Below are positions 36,960-45,574 of a stretch of 63,913 nucleotides of DNA, one piece after another; the first letter of the stretch is position 1, and each line of letters opens with the position of its first letter. The stretch lies in contig VXML01000058.1 in assembly GCA_009841115.1 (NCBI GenBank), positions 282,744-346,656 on the forward strand, in the 5' to 3' direction. The notes beneath the pieces were generated by a model, which saw only the letters and a list, made by a program, of their open reading frames with translations, searched no databases and was not told the origin of the DNA. The DNA comes from Gemmatimonadota bacterium. GTDB taxonomy: Bacteria; Latescibacterota; UBA2968; UBA8231. Both the position numbers and the translations under genes were made by a program.

Positions 36960-37973
36960 ATGAAAATTGCCATGCTGCACGGTCCGCGCGATTTGCGGAT
37001 TGAAGACCTGACGCTGGACACGGAGAACTTGGAAGACGACCAGATTTGGGTCGAGACGGAGATCACGGGATTTAAGATCGGCACCGACCGCGGCAACTAC
37101 GAAGGGGCCGAACAGGTGCCCGGGGCACCGGATTTTCCGCGCTGGGTGGGCGACAGCAACTTGGGCGTGGTGCGCGGGGTCGGCAGCAAGGTCACCAAGT
37201 TCGCGGTGGGGGATCGGGTGGTGTCGCGGCATCCCCATCAGTCGGCGTACGTGGCGCGGGATAGCGAGAGCATCGTGCACGTGCCGGACGGAGTGGCGGC
37301 TGAGGACGCGGTGTTCGCCCATTTGTACGCCTTGAGCATGCATTGCTACACCAAGGCGTTTTTCGCGCCCGGCGAGACCGTGGCCGTGGTGGGGTTGGGC
37401 GTCTTGGGGTTGGGGGCGGTGGCGCTTGGCCCGCTTTTTGGCGCGCGAGTCGTGGGGTTGGGCAACAGTTCGGTGCGCTTGGACATGGCGCGCCAGATGG
37501 GGGCGCACGAGGCCCTGCTGTCGGACGATCCCGAGCTAGCGGCCAAGCTGGACGAATTCACCCACGGACAGGGGATCGACTTGGTGATCCTGACGGCCAA
37601 CCCTTGGCCGGCGTATCGCACGGCCTTGGAAGTGGTCCGGACCAACGGGCGGGTGTCCGTCGTCAGCTTGCCCGGGCGGGGCGAAGAAGCGCTGGATTTT
37701 AACCCGTTGGACATGCGCTGGTTTTACTTCAAGGGCGTTTCAATCGTCGCCGTCAATGACCGGGCCGGATCGCTGTTTCCGCCGCCGGAAGGAGACCACT
37801 TTGACAACGACGGCCGCTGCGTCCACGTGCTCTCGCTGATGCAGGAAGGCAAGCTCCAGCCGAGCCGCTTGGTCACGCACCGGCTGCACTACTCGGACAT
37901 GGTCCAAGCCTACGAAATGGCGTATCATCGCGAGAAAAACATGCTCAACGTGGTGTTCAACTGGAAGGACTGA
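36960..37973 (+). CDS. Zinc-type alcohol/polyol dehydrogenase family protein
   Basis: 337 residues; GGAGGA 6 nt before the ATG. MDR fold with an N-terminal GroES-like domain (VRGVGSKVTKFAVGDRVVSRHPHQSAYVA) and Rossmann motif VAVVGLGVLGLGAVALGPLFGARVVG (about residues 140-165). Catalytic zinc residues are not obvious (no GHE motif). A PRVxxH pattern is replaced by VTHRLHYSDM near the C-terminus. The gene is followed 7 bp later by a PhyH dioxygenase. Substrate unknown. Confidence 0.87.
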   Translation: MKIAMLHGPRDLRIEDLTLDTENLEDDQIWVETEITGFKIGTDRGNYEGAEQVPGAPDFPRWVGDSNLGVVRGVGSKVTKFAVGDRVVSRHPHQSAYVARDSESIVHVPDGVAAEDAVFAHLYALSMHCYTKAFFAPGETVAVVGLGVLGLGAVALGPLFGARVVGLGNSSVRLDMARQMGAHEALLSDDPELAAKLDEFTHGQGIDLVILTANPWPAYRTALEVVRTNGRVSVVSLPGRGEEALDFNPLDMRWFYFKGVSIVAVNDRAGSLFPPPEGDHFDNDGRCVHVLSLMQEGKLQPSRLVTHRLHYSDMVQAYEMAYHREKNMLNVVFNWKD

Positions 37974-37980
37974 AGCGCGT

Positions 37981-38820
37981 ATGGACCTGCTGCCGACGAC
38001 CAATGCCGACGGGCGGGACATCGTCCCGATGACCGAGGCCCAGAAGTACCTTTTTGATCTCAAGGGATTTGTCCTTTTGCCTGCGCTGTTGAGCGAAGAA
38101 GAGCTGGTGTCAATCCGCGCCCACCAGATGAAATTTCTCTACGAGCGCGATTCCCTGCCGCCGGACGAGCGCGACAATCACGGCGGCCCGTCGCAGATCT
38201 TGCTCGACCACCCGGCGGTAGTGGGCGTGCTCAACGAAGTGCTCTCGCATCAGGCGCTGGCCAACGAAGACTGCTACGGGTTCCGCTACGACCACACCTA
38301 TACCAGCCATCGCCAAGCCGGGCACGACAACTTCGGCCCGCACGGCGGTGGTGGGTACTTCAACTTTCGCGGCAACTCGCACATCTACCAGATGCAGTCG
38401 GGCAAGGTGCATTCCGGCCTGACGCGGGTGGTGTGGGAGCTCAACGAAGTCGGCGACGGCGATGGGGGCACGCTTTTTCTGCCGGGCAGCCACAAGGCCG
38501 CCTTCCCCCGGCCCGACGAGCTGAGCGAGCGCGACAGTGAGCTGTGGGAGAGCTATACCTGCCCGGCTGGTTCGGCGGTGATTTTCACCGAGGCCCTGTG
38601 CCATTCGGGCACGCGCTGGACCAATGAGCAGCGCGACCGGCTGAGCTTGTTCACTTACTACGACACTGTCAATTCCAAGTGGGGCAAAGGGTGTCCATCC
38701 CCCAAAGTGATCGCCTCGTTTCCAGAGAAGCGCCGCACGCTCTTCCGGGGCGTGTGGCACGGGATGAGCGACGTGCCCGGTATCAACAAGTACTACGAAG
38801 CAGCCAACCAAGCCGTTTGA
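37981..38820 (+). CDS. Phytanoyl-CoA dioxygenase (PhyH) family protein
   Basis: 279 residues. 2-Oxoglutarate/Fe(II) dioxygenase of the second PhyH type in this window (the other is at 21114; they are not close copies). FDLKGFVLLPALLSEEELVSIRAHQMKF is the N-terminal PhyH helix; the metal site is probably H-x-D-like around GPHGGGGYFNF and the distal His in ALCHSGTRWTNEQRDRLSLF, which also holds the 2-oxoglutarate Arg. Likely co-transcribed with the dehydrogenase before it and polA after it (19-bp gap). Confidence 0.88.
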   Translation: MDLLPTTNADGRDIVPMTEAQKYLFDLKGFVLLPALLSEEELVSIRAHQMKFLYERDSLPPDERDNHGGPSQILLDHPAVVGVLNEVLSHQALANEDCYGFRYDHTYTSHRQAGHDNFGPHGGGGYFNFRGNSHIYQMQSGKVHSGLTRVVWELNEVGDGDGGTLFLPGSHKAAFPRPDELSERDSELWESYTCPAGSAVIFTEALCHSGTRWTNEQRDRLSLFTYYDTVNSKWGKGCPSPKVIASFPEKRRTLFRGVWHGMSDVPGINKYYEAANQAV

Positions 38821-38839
38821 CGCGACGAAAGAATTCTAC

Positions 38840-41563
38840 ATGAGCGAAAAAGTTCTCTTCCTGCTCGATGGTATGGCCCTCGTCTATCGGGGCCATTTCG
38901 CGATGATCCGCAATCCGCGTATGACCTCAAAGGGCATGAACACGTCGGCCGTTTTTGCCTTTGCTAATACCTTGCTCTCCATCATCGAAAAAGGCGAGCC
39001 GACGCATATCGCCGTCGTTTTCGACACGCCTGAGCCCACGCACCGGCACCACAAGTACGAAGAATACAAAGCCCAGCGCGAGGCAATGCCCGAGGATCTG
39101 AGCCAAGCACTGCCTTATGTGTTCCGGCTCTGCGAGGCGTTTAATATCCCGGTCTTGCGCGAGCCGGGGTGGGAAGCCGACGACGTGATCGGCACGTTGG
39201 CCAAAAAGGCCGAGGCCGAGGGATTTGCGACGTACATGGTCACGCCCGACAAGGACTACGGCCAGCTCGTTTCTGAGCGGAGCTTCATGTACAAGCCGGG
39301 GCGCGGCGGCGACGAAGCTGAGGTTTTGGGAGTGCCGGAAATCCTCGCCCAATGGCAGATTGAGCGGATCGACCAAGTGGTAGATGTACTGGGGCTGATG
39401 GGCGATTCTTCGGACAATGTGCCCGGCGTACCTGGGATCGGCCCCAAGACGGCGCAAAAGCTCATCGCCGAGTACGGCAGCGTCGAAGAGTTGCTGGCGA
39501 ACACCGACCAGCTCAAGGGCAAGCAGAAACAGAACGTAGAGGAACACCGGGAACAGGCCCTGCTCTCCAAGGAGCTAGTTACCATTGAGTGCGACGTGCC
39601 ATTGGACGCGGGACTGGCGGATTTGGCGAAAAAGGAATGGGACCGTGAGAAGTTAGAGACTCTTTTCACCGAGCTCGAATTCAACACGCTGGGTCGGCGG
39701 CTGCTCGGCGACGAGTTTAGCATTGAAAAGGAGCAGGCCCACGGCCCGCTCAAAGGGGTGGCGGATGTAGAGCACGACTATCAGCTCGTTGATACGCCCG
39801 ACAAGCGACAAGCGTTGATCGCGGCCCTGTTAGAGCAGTCTGCGTTTTGCTTTGACTGCGAGACCAACGGCCTCGACGTCCGGCAATGCGACTTGATTGG
39901 CTTGGCCTTTTCGTGGGCACCGGGCACGGGCCACTACGTGCCGCTGCCTATGGAGCGGGCCGAGGTGCTAGCCGTTTTGGAGGAATTCCGTCCGGTATTT
40001 GAAAGCGGGCGCGAAAAAATCGGCCACAACCTCAAGTACGATCTCAGCGTCCTCCGCTGGCACGGCATGCGGGTGGAAGGCCCTTTCTTCGACACCATGC
40101 TGGCGGCGACCTTGGCCGAGCCAGAGCTGAGGCGCAGCATGGACGAGCTGGCCAAGAGCCTGCTCTCCTACTCGCCCAAGCCCATATCCGAATTGATCGG
40201 CGAGCGCGGCGGTGAGCAGCTAACGCTTTTGCAAGTGCCGGTGGAGCAAGTGGCTGAGTACGCCTGTGAGGACGCGGACATCACCTTCCAACTCGCTGCG
40301 GCGCTGCGCCCGAAGCTTGAAGACATGGATCAGCAGCGCGTTTTTTACGAGATCGAGGCCCCGCTCCTGCCGGTGCTGGTGGATATGGAATACGAGGGCA
40401 TCCGCATGGAAAGCTCGGCCTTGGACGCGCTCTCGGGGCAGTTTGAGGAGGCCATCGAACAGGCTGCGGAGCGCGTCTTTGAGCTGGCCGGGGAGCGCTT
40501 CAACCTCAATTCGGGCAACCAGCTAGGCACCATTCTCTTTGAGAAGATGGAGCTGGATCCCAATGCGCGGCGGACGCAAAAGACCGGCCAGTACCAAACC
40601 AGCGAACAGATTTTGCGCCGGCTGGCCAATCGCCACGAAATCGCGCGGCAGGTGCTCGAATACCGCTTGCACACCAAGCTCAAGTCAACGTATGTCGATC
40701 AACTGCCCAGCGCGGTCTTTAAGACCACCGGGCGCGTCCACACCAACTACGAGCAGCTAATGACCGCCACCGGGCGCATGAAGTCCGACCGCCCGAACCT
40801 CCAGAACATCCCCATCCGCAGCGAGCAGGGGCGGGAAATCCGCCGCGCCTTTGTGCCGCGCAGCAACGAGTACCTGCTGTTCTCGGCCGACTATTCGCAG
40901 ATCGAATTGCGGATCGCCGCTGCGCTCAGCCGCGACGAGGGGATGCTGGACACCTTCAACAGCGGCGGCGACATCCACATGGCCACGGCCGCAAAGATCT
41001 ACCAAGTCGCAGAAGACCAAGCGACCCCCGAGATGCGCCGCCAGGCCAAGACGGTCAACTTCGGTATCATCTACGGGATTTCGCCTTTTGGGTTAGCCGA
41101 GCGGCTCGACATTCCACGCTGGCAGGCCTCCGAGCTAATCGATCAGTATTTCGCCCAGTATCCAGGGGTGCGGCGGTATCTCGACGAGACTGTGGAGTTC
41201 GCCCGCGACAAGGGCTACGTCGAGACGGTGACCGGGCGGCGGCGCTATTTGCGCGACATCAATTCGCGCAACGCCACCACCCGCAAGGGAGCCGAGCGCA
41301 ACGCGATCAATACTCGCATTCAGGGTACGGCCGCGGATATGATCAAGCTGGCGATGAGCCGCATCCATCGGCTGCTCCGCGAGGAGGGGTTCCGCTCGGC
41401 GATGCTGTTGCAGGTCCACGACGAGTTGGTCTTCGACCTGCACCGGGACGAGGTAGAGACCCTGCCGCCGCTAGTCGCGCGCGAGATGCGCGAGGCTCTG
41501 CCGATGGAGGTGCCGATAGAAATCGAGATGGGCACCGGCGAGACCTGGCTGGAGGCGCACTGA
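38840..41563 (+). CDS. polA: DNA polymerase I
   Basis: 907 residues, all three domains. 5'-3' exonuclease (residues 1-290): FDTPEPTHRHHKYEEYKAQR and helix-hairpin-helix VPGIGPKTAQKLI. 3'-5' exonuclease: FCFDCETNGLD (Exo I DxE intact) and YACEDADITF (Exo III), so proofreading is probably active. Polymerase: motif A ADYSQIELRIAA, motif B RRQAKTVNFGIIYG, motif C QVHDELVFDL. Residue F in VNFGIIYG (E. coli F762 position) is retained. Functions in Okazaki-fragment processing and repair. Confidence 0.97.
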   Translation: MSEKVLFLLDGMALVYRGHFAMIRNPRMTSKGMNTSAVFAFANTLLSIIEKGEPTHIAVVFDTPEPTHRHHKYEEYKAQREAMPEDLSQALPYVFRLCEAFNIPVLREPGWEADDVIGTLAKKAEAEGFATYMVTPDKDYGQLVSERSFMYKPGRGGDEAEVLGVPEILAQWQIERIDQVVDVLGLMGDSSDNVPGVPGIGPKTAQKLIAEYGSVEELLANTDQLKGKQKQNVEEHREQALLSKELVTIECDVPLDAGLADLAKKEWDREKLETLFTELEFNTLGRRLLGDEFSIEKEQAHGPLKGVADVEHDYQLVDTPDKRQALIAALLEQSAFCFDCETNGLDVRQCDLIGLAFSWAPGTGHYVPLPMERAEVLAVLEEFRPVFESGREKIGHNLKYDLSVLRWHGMRVEGPFFDTMLAATLAEPELRRSMDELAKSLLSYSPKPISELIGERGGEQLTLLQVPVEQVAEYACEDADITFQLAAALRPKLEDMDQQRVFYEIEAPLLPVLVDMEYEGIRMESSALDALSGQFEEAIEQAAERVFELAGERFNLNSGNQLGTILFEKMELDPNARRTQKTGQYQTSEQILRRLANRHEIARQVLEYRLHTKLKSTYVDQLPSAVFKTTGRVHTNYEQLMTATGRMKSDRPNLQNIPIRSEQGREIRRAFVPRSNEYLLFSADYSQIELRIAAALSRDEGMLDTFNSGGDIHMATAAKIYQVAEDQATPEMRRQAKTVNFGIIYGISPFGLAERLDIPRWQASELIDQYFAQYPGVRRYLDETVEFARDKGYVETVTGRRRYLRDINSRNATTRKGAERNAINTRIQGTAADMIKLAMSRIHRLLREEGFRSAMLLQVHDELVFDLHRDEVETLPPLVAREMREALPMEVPIEIEMGTGETWLEAH

Positions 41564-41687
41564 GGGCTGACGCACTACGAGTACGGTCTATTCCGGTCGC
41601 GCCGAAACGACGAAATCCCTTGTGGTTGCCCGACGACCGAAGTCGACGGAATAGCGACACACACAACAGAGAAAGGCACTAGCAATA

Positions 41688-42731
41688 ATGGGCGAGCGCA
41701 TTCGCGGCTTTGGCAGCGACAATCACGCCGGAGTCCACCCCGAGGTCATGGCGGCCTTACAGCGAGTCAACGTGGGGCACGTGCATTCCTATGGGGACGA
41801 TCCCCACACGGATGAAGCCGTCGCGCTTTTTCGCGGGGTGTTGGGGTCGGAGGTGGAGGTTTTCTTGGCGTTCAATGGCACTGGGGCCAATGTTACGGCC
41901 CTCACCGCGCTCACGCGCTTTTGTGACGCGGTGATCTGCTCGGACACGGCTCATCTCCACATCGACGAATGCGGTGCTCCCGAACAGGTGGCCGGCGTCA
42001 AGCTCCTGACCGCGCCCGCTCCCGACGGCAAAATCACCCCCGAGGGAGTCGCCGCCCACATTGCGGGTCGCGGCGACGAGCACCAAGTGCGCCCCCGCGT
42101 GGTGTCGATTACTCAGGCTACGGAACTGGGTACTGTTTATGCGCCGAGTGAGATTCGCGCCATCGCCGATTGCGCCCATGAGCACGGGTTGTATTTGCAC
42201 GTCGATGGGGCGCGGATTGCCAACGCAGCCGTGGGCTTGGGCTTGGAGCTGCGGGAGGTCACTGGGGATTGCGGGGTCGATGTGCTGTCGTTTGGCGGCA
42301 CTAAGAACGGCCTGATGCTGGGGGAAGCCGTGGTCTTTTTTAAGCCTGAGTTGGCCGAGGACTATCGCCGTGCGCGCAAGCAGGGGATGCAACTGGCCTC
42401 TAAGATGCGCTTTGTCGCCGCGCAATTTACGGCCCTGCTGACCGACGACCTGTGGCGGCGGAGCGCCGAGCACGCCAATGCCATGGCGCAGGTGCTGGCC
42501 GAGCGAGTGCGGCCCATTCGCGGGGTGGAGGTGATCTACCCCGTGCAGGCCAATGCCGTGTTCGCGCGGTTGCCGGTGGACGTGATTCCCATTTTGCAGC
42601 AGGAGTTTTTCTTTTATCCCTGGAATGCCACGCGGGGCGAGGTGCGCTGGATGACCTCGTTCGACACCGAGGCAGAGGACATAGAGGCGTTTGCGACGTT
42701 GATTGAAACGCTTCTCTCTCCGACTGAATAG
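41688..42731 (+). CDS. Low-specificity L-threonine aldolase
   Basis: 347 residues, PLP fold type I. The start region FGSDNHAGVHPEVMAAL, the cofactor region FNGTGANVTALTAL, the catalytic VDGARIANAAV (Asp for pyridine N) and the Schiff-base Lys in LSFGGTKNGLM match LtaE/GLY1. Cleaves L-threonine or allo-threonine to glycine and acetaldehyde. AAAGG lies about 12 nt before the ATG. An 8-bp hairpin (42718-42737) overlaps its stop codon. Confidence 0.93.
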   Translation: MGERIRGFGSDNHAGVHPEVMAALQRVNVGHVHSYGDDPHTDEAVALFRGVLGSEVEVFLAFNGTGANVTALTALTRFCDAVICSDTAHLHIDECGAPEQVAGVKLLTAPAPDGKITPEGVAAHIAGRGDEHQVRPRVVSITQATELGTVYAPSEIRAIADCAHEHGLYLHVDGARIANAAVGLGLELREVTGDCGVDVLSFGGTKNGLMLGEAVVFFKPELAEDYRRARKQGMQLASKMRFVAAQFTALLTDDLWRRSAEHANAMAQVLAERVRPIRGVEVIYPVQANAVFARLPVDVIPILQQEFFFYPWNATRGEVRWMTSFDTEAEDIEAFATLIETLLSPTE

Positions 42732-42737
42732 TCGGAG
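42718..42737. repeat. Hairpin across the threonine-aldolase stop codon
   Basis: CTCCGACT-GAAT-AGTCGGAG, 8-bp perfect stem; the TAG stop lies in the right arm. No T-run, so a weak or Rho-assisted terminator or an mRNA stabiliser. Confidence 0.6.
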
Positions 42738-42766
42738 CCAAACACTATGACAGAAAGGAATGCATC

Positions 42767-43609
42767 GTGATCATCGATACCCATACCCACTTCTACGATC
42801 CCACGCGACCCGAAGGCGTGCCTTGGCCGCCGGCTGACAACGAACTGCTCTACCGCACGGTACTGCCTGAGCACCACCGCGCCCTCGCCGCGCCCGAAGG
42901 GGTGACCGGGACGGTGGTGGTGGAAGCTAGTGCGTGGCTGGCGGACAATCAGTGGATTCTGGATTTGGCCGCTGACGACCCCTGGATCGTCGGGCTGGTG
43001 GGCCACGTCGATCCCAACCGGGAGGATTTCAAAAGCGACATCGACCGCTTGGCGGGAAATGCGCTCTTTCGCGGCATTCGCTGTGGCGGTGGGTATTTTG
43101 CCGACTTGGAGGCCGGGTCTTTTCTCGCCGACATGGAGCATCTCGTCGCGCGGGACTTGAACCTCGACGCGCTGGTGGGGCCGGCGGATTTGGCCCAAGT
43201 GGTCGAACTGGCCCGGCGGCTGCCCGAATTGCGCATTGTTATCAATCACTGCGGCGGGGTTGGAGCCGATGGCGGCGATCCCGATTCAATGTGGTTGGAC
43301 GCCATAGCTCAAGCGGCCGAGCAGCCGCAGGTCTTTATGAAGGTCTCGGCGATCATGGAGCAAAGCAGGGTGGAGCCGGTGCCGGAAGAGTTGGACTTCT
43401 ATCGCCCGATCCTCGACGCCATGTGGGACGCCTTTGGCGCAGACCGCGTGATCTACGGCAGCAATTGGCCCGTCAGCGACCGAGCGGGGAGTTTCAAGGC
43501 CGCCATCTCCATCGTCAAAGCGTACTTTAGCGAAAAGGGCGTGACGGAGAAGTACTTCTGGCGAAACAGCAAGACCGCCTACAAGTGGTCAGTGGCCAGT
43601 GATCAGTGA
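42767..43609 (+). CDS. Amidohydrolase 2 family protein (TIM-barrel lactonase/decarboxylase type)
   Basis: 280 residues from the GTG at 42767 (AAAGGAA 9 nt upstream). N-terminal metal motif MIIDTHTHFYDP; VVEASAWLADNQWIL; LRIVINHCGGVGAD; FMKVSAI; and the C-terminal DRVIYGSNWPVSD with the conserved metal Asp region. Closest types by eye are L-fuconolactonase-like amidohydrolases. The last residues (WSVASDQ) and the stop are encoded inside a GTGGTCAGTGG-type repeat, so the native C-terminus seems to have been replaced. Confidence 0.9.
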   Translation: MIIDTHTHFYDPTRPEGVPWPPADNELLYRTVLPEHHRALAAPEGVTGTVVVEASAWLADNQWILDLAADDPWIVGLVGHVDPNREDFKSDIDRLAGNALFRGIRCGGGYFADLEAGSFLADMEHLVARDLNLDALVGPADLAQVVELARRLPELRIVINHCGGVGADGGDPDSMWLDAIAQAAEQPQVFMKVSAIMEQSRVEPVPEELDFYRPILDAMWDAFGADRVIYGSNWPVSDRAGSFKAAISIVKAYFSEKGVTEKYFWRNSKTAYKWSVASDQ

Positions 43610-43667
43610 TTAGCCCCTACCGCCACTGGGTTGGGACTAGCCACTAACCACTAACCACTAATCACTG
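43584..43667. repeat. Inverted heptamer-type repeat overlapping a gene end
   Basis: Left arm from 43584 (AGTGGTCAGTGGCCAGTGAT...) pairs with right arm ending about 43667 (CCACTAACCACTAACCACTA...). Same sequence family as 14772-14900. The TGA stop of the amidohydrolase gene (43607-43609) lies in the left arm. Confidence 0.85.
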
Positions 43668-43682
43668 CCTAAGGAGGCCATT

Positions 43683-44975
43683 GTGAAATTTTGGGTTTTC
43701 ACCCACAGCGACCAGCCGCTCGAACACTGGCTCGAAGGCTATCAGCAGCGCTTTGACGCTTGGGAAGAAGGCGGCGTGGAGGGCATTATCGTCGGCCGCA
43801 TGCAGTTTAAGCAGGACGATGGTTCGTTGATCTCCAGCTATCCGGTCAATACCAAGCTCTACACCGAGCACGGCGTCGAGCCGCCGGAGGATACGCCCCG
43901 CGATCTAGAAAAAGAAAGAAAGCTGCAAGGCATGATGGACGACGCAGCAGCGCGTGGCTGGCAGATTATGACCTTTGGCATGGGCCGTGGCGGGCTGGTT
44001 GGGCTGGAGGATTTGATTGCGTTCTATCCGCAGGTCCACGGCGTCATTATCGACGGCCCCGGCGAAAACCACTACGAGCTAGCGTTCCACCACGGCGGGG
44101 AGCTTTTGGAACTCCGGCCCGGCGAAGATCAGCTTTTTGCTGGCATGGGGGCCGATGTTGGGCGGATGCAGCGCGGCATCGACCATCTGCGGCAGGCCTT
44201 GGGTCGGCTGACGCCCCAGCGGGTGCGCTACCTCGCCCAAGGCGGCCTGTTTTCGGTGCTGAATTTGATCGATCTCGACGAGGATGGGCTGTATTGGTTG
44301 CGGATGCGGCAGGAGAAGTCGCGCCGCTCTTGGGAAGAGGCTCGCATCATCGTCGATCAGGCTTCGCGCAAGATCGAGTTGGGCGGCATTCCGCGCACGG
44401 CTGTCTTTTCTGGGTTGACTGGGCAGGACTACGAGCGGATGGCTGGATATTTCGATTATATACTGCCCAAGCACTACTATTGGCATCGCGGGTTTGACGG
44501 CCTGTACGGCACGGTGGCGCGCTGGGTGCAGACGCTTGGGGAGTGGAATCCGGGGCTGACGGAAGAGGACGCCTTTGCCGTGGTCGAGGCGCTTTTTGGC
44601 ATCAAACTGCCCGGGGTGAGGACGCTTTTTGACTTGGAGGCGGGCTTTCCCGACGAGTTTTTCAGCGAGGTCGTGTACGGGGAAACGCGCCGTGCCATAG
44701 AGGCGGCTGGTGTGGGCAAGGTGATTTGCTGGGTCTCGACGGGTCGCACGCCGCACGCTGGCGATCCCATGCCCGCGCGCGATCTGCTCGGCATTTTGCG
44801 GGCGTCCGAGGCGGCTGGGCTCAAGCGCTTCGTCTTTCATCCAGAGGTTATGGGCGCGTCTGAGTGGCGGGTTTTGACGGAAATTTGTGGGACGCCGTGG
44901 CGCGAGGAGCCGAGCGGGTATTGGCCTTCGGGGACTGAGAAGCCGGATGCTTTTAATGGGGGACGTAGGAAATAG
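43683..44975 (+). CDS. Unknown protein, possible TIM-barrel hydrolase
   Basis: 430 residues from a GTG with AAGGAGG 6 nt upstream. No family recognised. Alternating strands and helices suggest a TIM barrel: MKFWVFTHSDQP, GWQIMTFGMGRGGL, VHGVIIDGPGENHYELAFHHGGELLEL, FDYILPKHYYWHRGFDGLYG, KVICWVSTGRTPHAG, LKRFVFHPEVMGASEW. Acidic residues at strand ends (IDGPGE, HPEV) could be catalytic as in glycoside hydrolases. No signal peptide. Follows the amidohydrolase gene on the same strand, so a joint catabolic role is possible. Confidence 0.7.
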   Translation: MKFWVFTHSDQPLEHWLEGYQQRFDAWEEGGVEGIIVGRMQFKQDDGSLISSYPVNTKLYTEHGVEPPEDTPRDLEKERKLQGMMDDAAARGWQIMTFGMGRGGLVGLEDLIAFYPQVHGVIIDGPGENHYELAFHHGGELLELRPGEDQLFAGMGADVGRMQRGIDHLRQALGRLTPQRVRYLAQGGLFSVLNLIDLDEDGLYWLRMRQEKSRRSWEEARIIVDQASRKIELGGIPRTAVFSGLTGQDYERMAGYFDYILPKHYYWHRGFDGLYGTVARWVQTLGEWNPGLTEEDAFAVVEALFGIKLPGVRTLFDLEAGFPDEFFSEVVYGETRRAIEAAGVGKVICWVSTGRTPHAGDPMPARDLLGILRASEAAGLKRFVFHPEVMGASEWRVLTEICGTPWREEPSGYWPSGTEKPDAFNGGRRK

Positions 44976-44996
44976 GGCACTTGGAGAAAGATGCAA

Positions 44997-45049
44997 TTCT
45001 GCAACAACCTGTTGCAGAACTAAGATTGTTGCGACAGTGTCGCAACAAT
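44997..45049. repeat. Two adjacent strong hairpins with GTTGC arms
   Basis: 44997-45019: 10-bp stem TTCTGCAACA/TGTTGCAGAA with 3-nt loop. 45025-45049: 11-bp stem ATTGTTGCGAC/GTCGCAACAAT with 3-nt loop. Both arms share GTTGC/GCAAC. They lie 22 bp after the unknown gene; no T-run, so an operator or mobile-element end is as likely as a terminator. Confidence 0.7.
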
Positions 45050-45094
45050 TGACTGCCGAATTTGGACGAGGTTACAGCTATTCGGCTCTCATAA

Positions 45095-45286
45095 GGAGGC
45101 CGAGAACGCGCCATTGAAGATTTGATCGACGTGCTGGAGATTCGCTTTGCGCTGGCCGCGTCGGATCCGTTGGCCGCCCGCATCGGGGCCATAGACGATG
45201 TGCAGCGCCTCAAGCAGTTGTTTAGGGCGGCCATACAGGTGCCCAGCCTCGAAGCCTTTAGGCTCCTGTTAGACGCCGACAAGTAG
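45095..45286 (+). pseudogene. C-terminal gene remnant (Rpn-like tail)
   Basis: An open stretch without a start codon reads ...IEDLIDVLEIRFAL and ...DDVQRLKQLFRAAIQVPSLEAF before a TAG at 45284. It resembles the C-terminal tail of Rpn/PD-(D/E)XK transposase-like proteins (LEVRFG ... DVExLxxLLRxAVxVxSLEEF). Upstream the frame is stopped at 45092, so only the tail is left. Confidence 0.5.
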
Positions 45287-45299
45287 AGGCACTGCGTAA

Positions 45300-45434
45300 C
45301 GTCCCCAAGCGATCTTTTGGGAGACTCTTGACTCCATCTGGGAACGCAACAAGCACCTCTCGGCCGAGGAAGCCCAAGCCCTCGCTGACGAAGCCGTAGC
45401 TCAAGTTCGTGCGGATTGTCGTCGTACCCCGTGA
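45300..45434 (+). pseudogene. Gene remnant with antitoxin-like helical tail
   Basis: After a TAA at 45297 an open frame without ATG reads ...ETLDSIWERNKHLSAEEAQA and ends with TGA at 45432. The helical, Ala/Glu-rich tail is like the end of small antitoxins. No family can be assigned. The 44976-45574 stretch holds no intact gene. Confidence 0.4.
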
Positions 45435-45515
45435 GGCAGTTAGCGGCTACAAGGGAGGTCAGAAACGGACAAGTAGATGATCCGTTTTGCCGCCCTTTTC
45501 CCCGATTCTGAGATA

Positions 45516-45534
45516 GTCGTATCACTGATACGAC
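45516..45534. promoter_or_regulatory. Palindrome upstream of the RraA-like gene
   Basis: GTCGTATCA-C-TGATACGAC, a perfect 9-bp inverted repeat 40 bp before the start codon; operator-like. Confidence 0.4.
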
Positions 45535-45574
45535 AATTAGGCTGGTTGCACTTTAGGGAACTAGGAGATTGAAA

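Noticed and set aside
41588..41654. CTATTCCG/CGGAATAG as the polA terminator
   Set aside because: The arms are 51 bp apart, the inner part does not pair well and there is no T-run.
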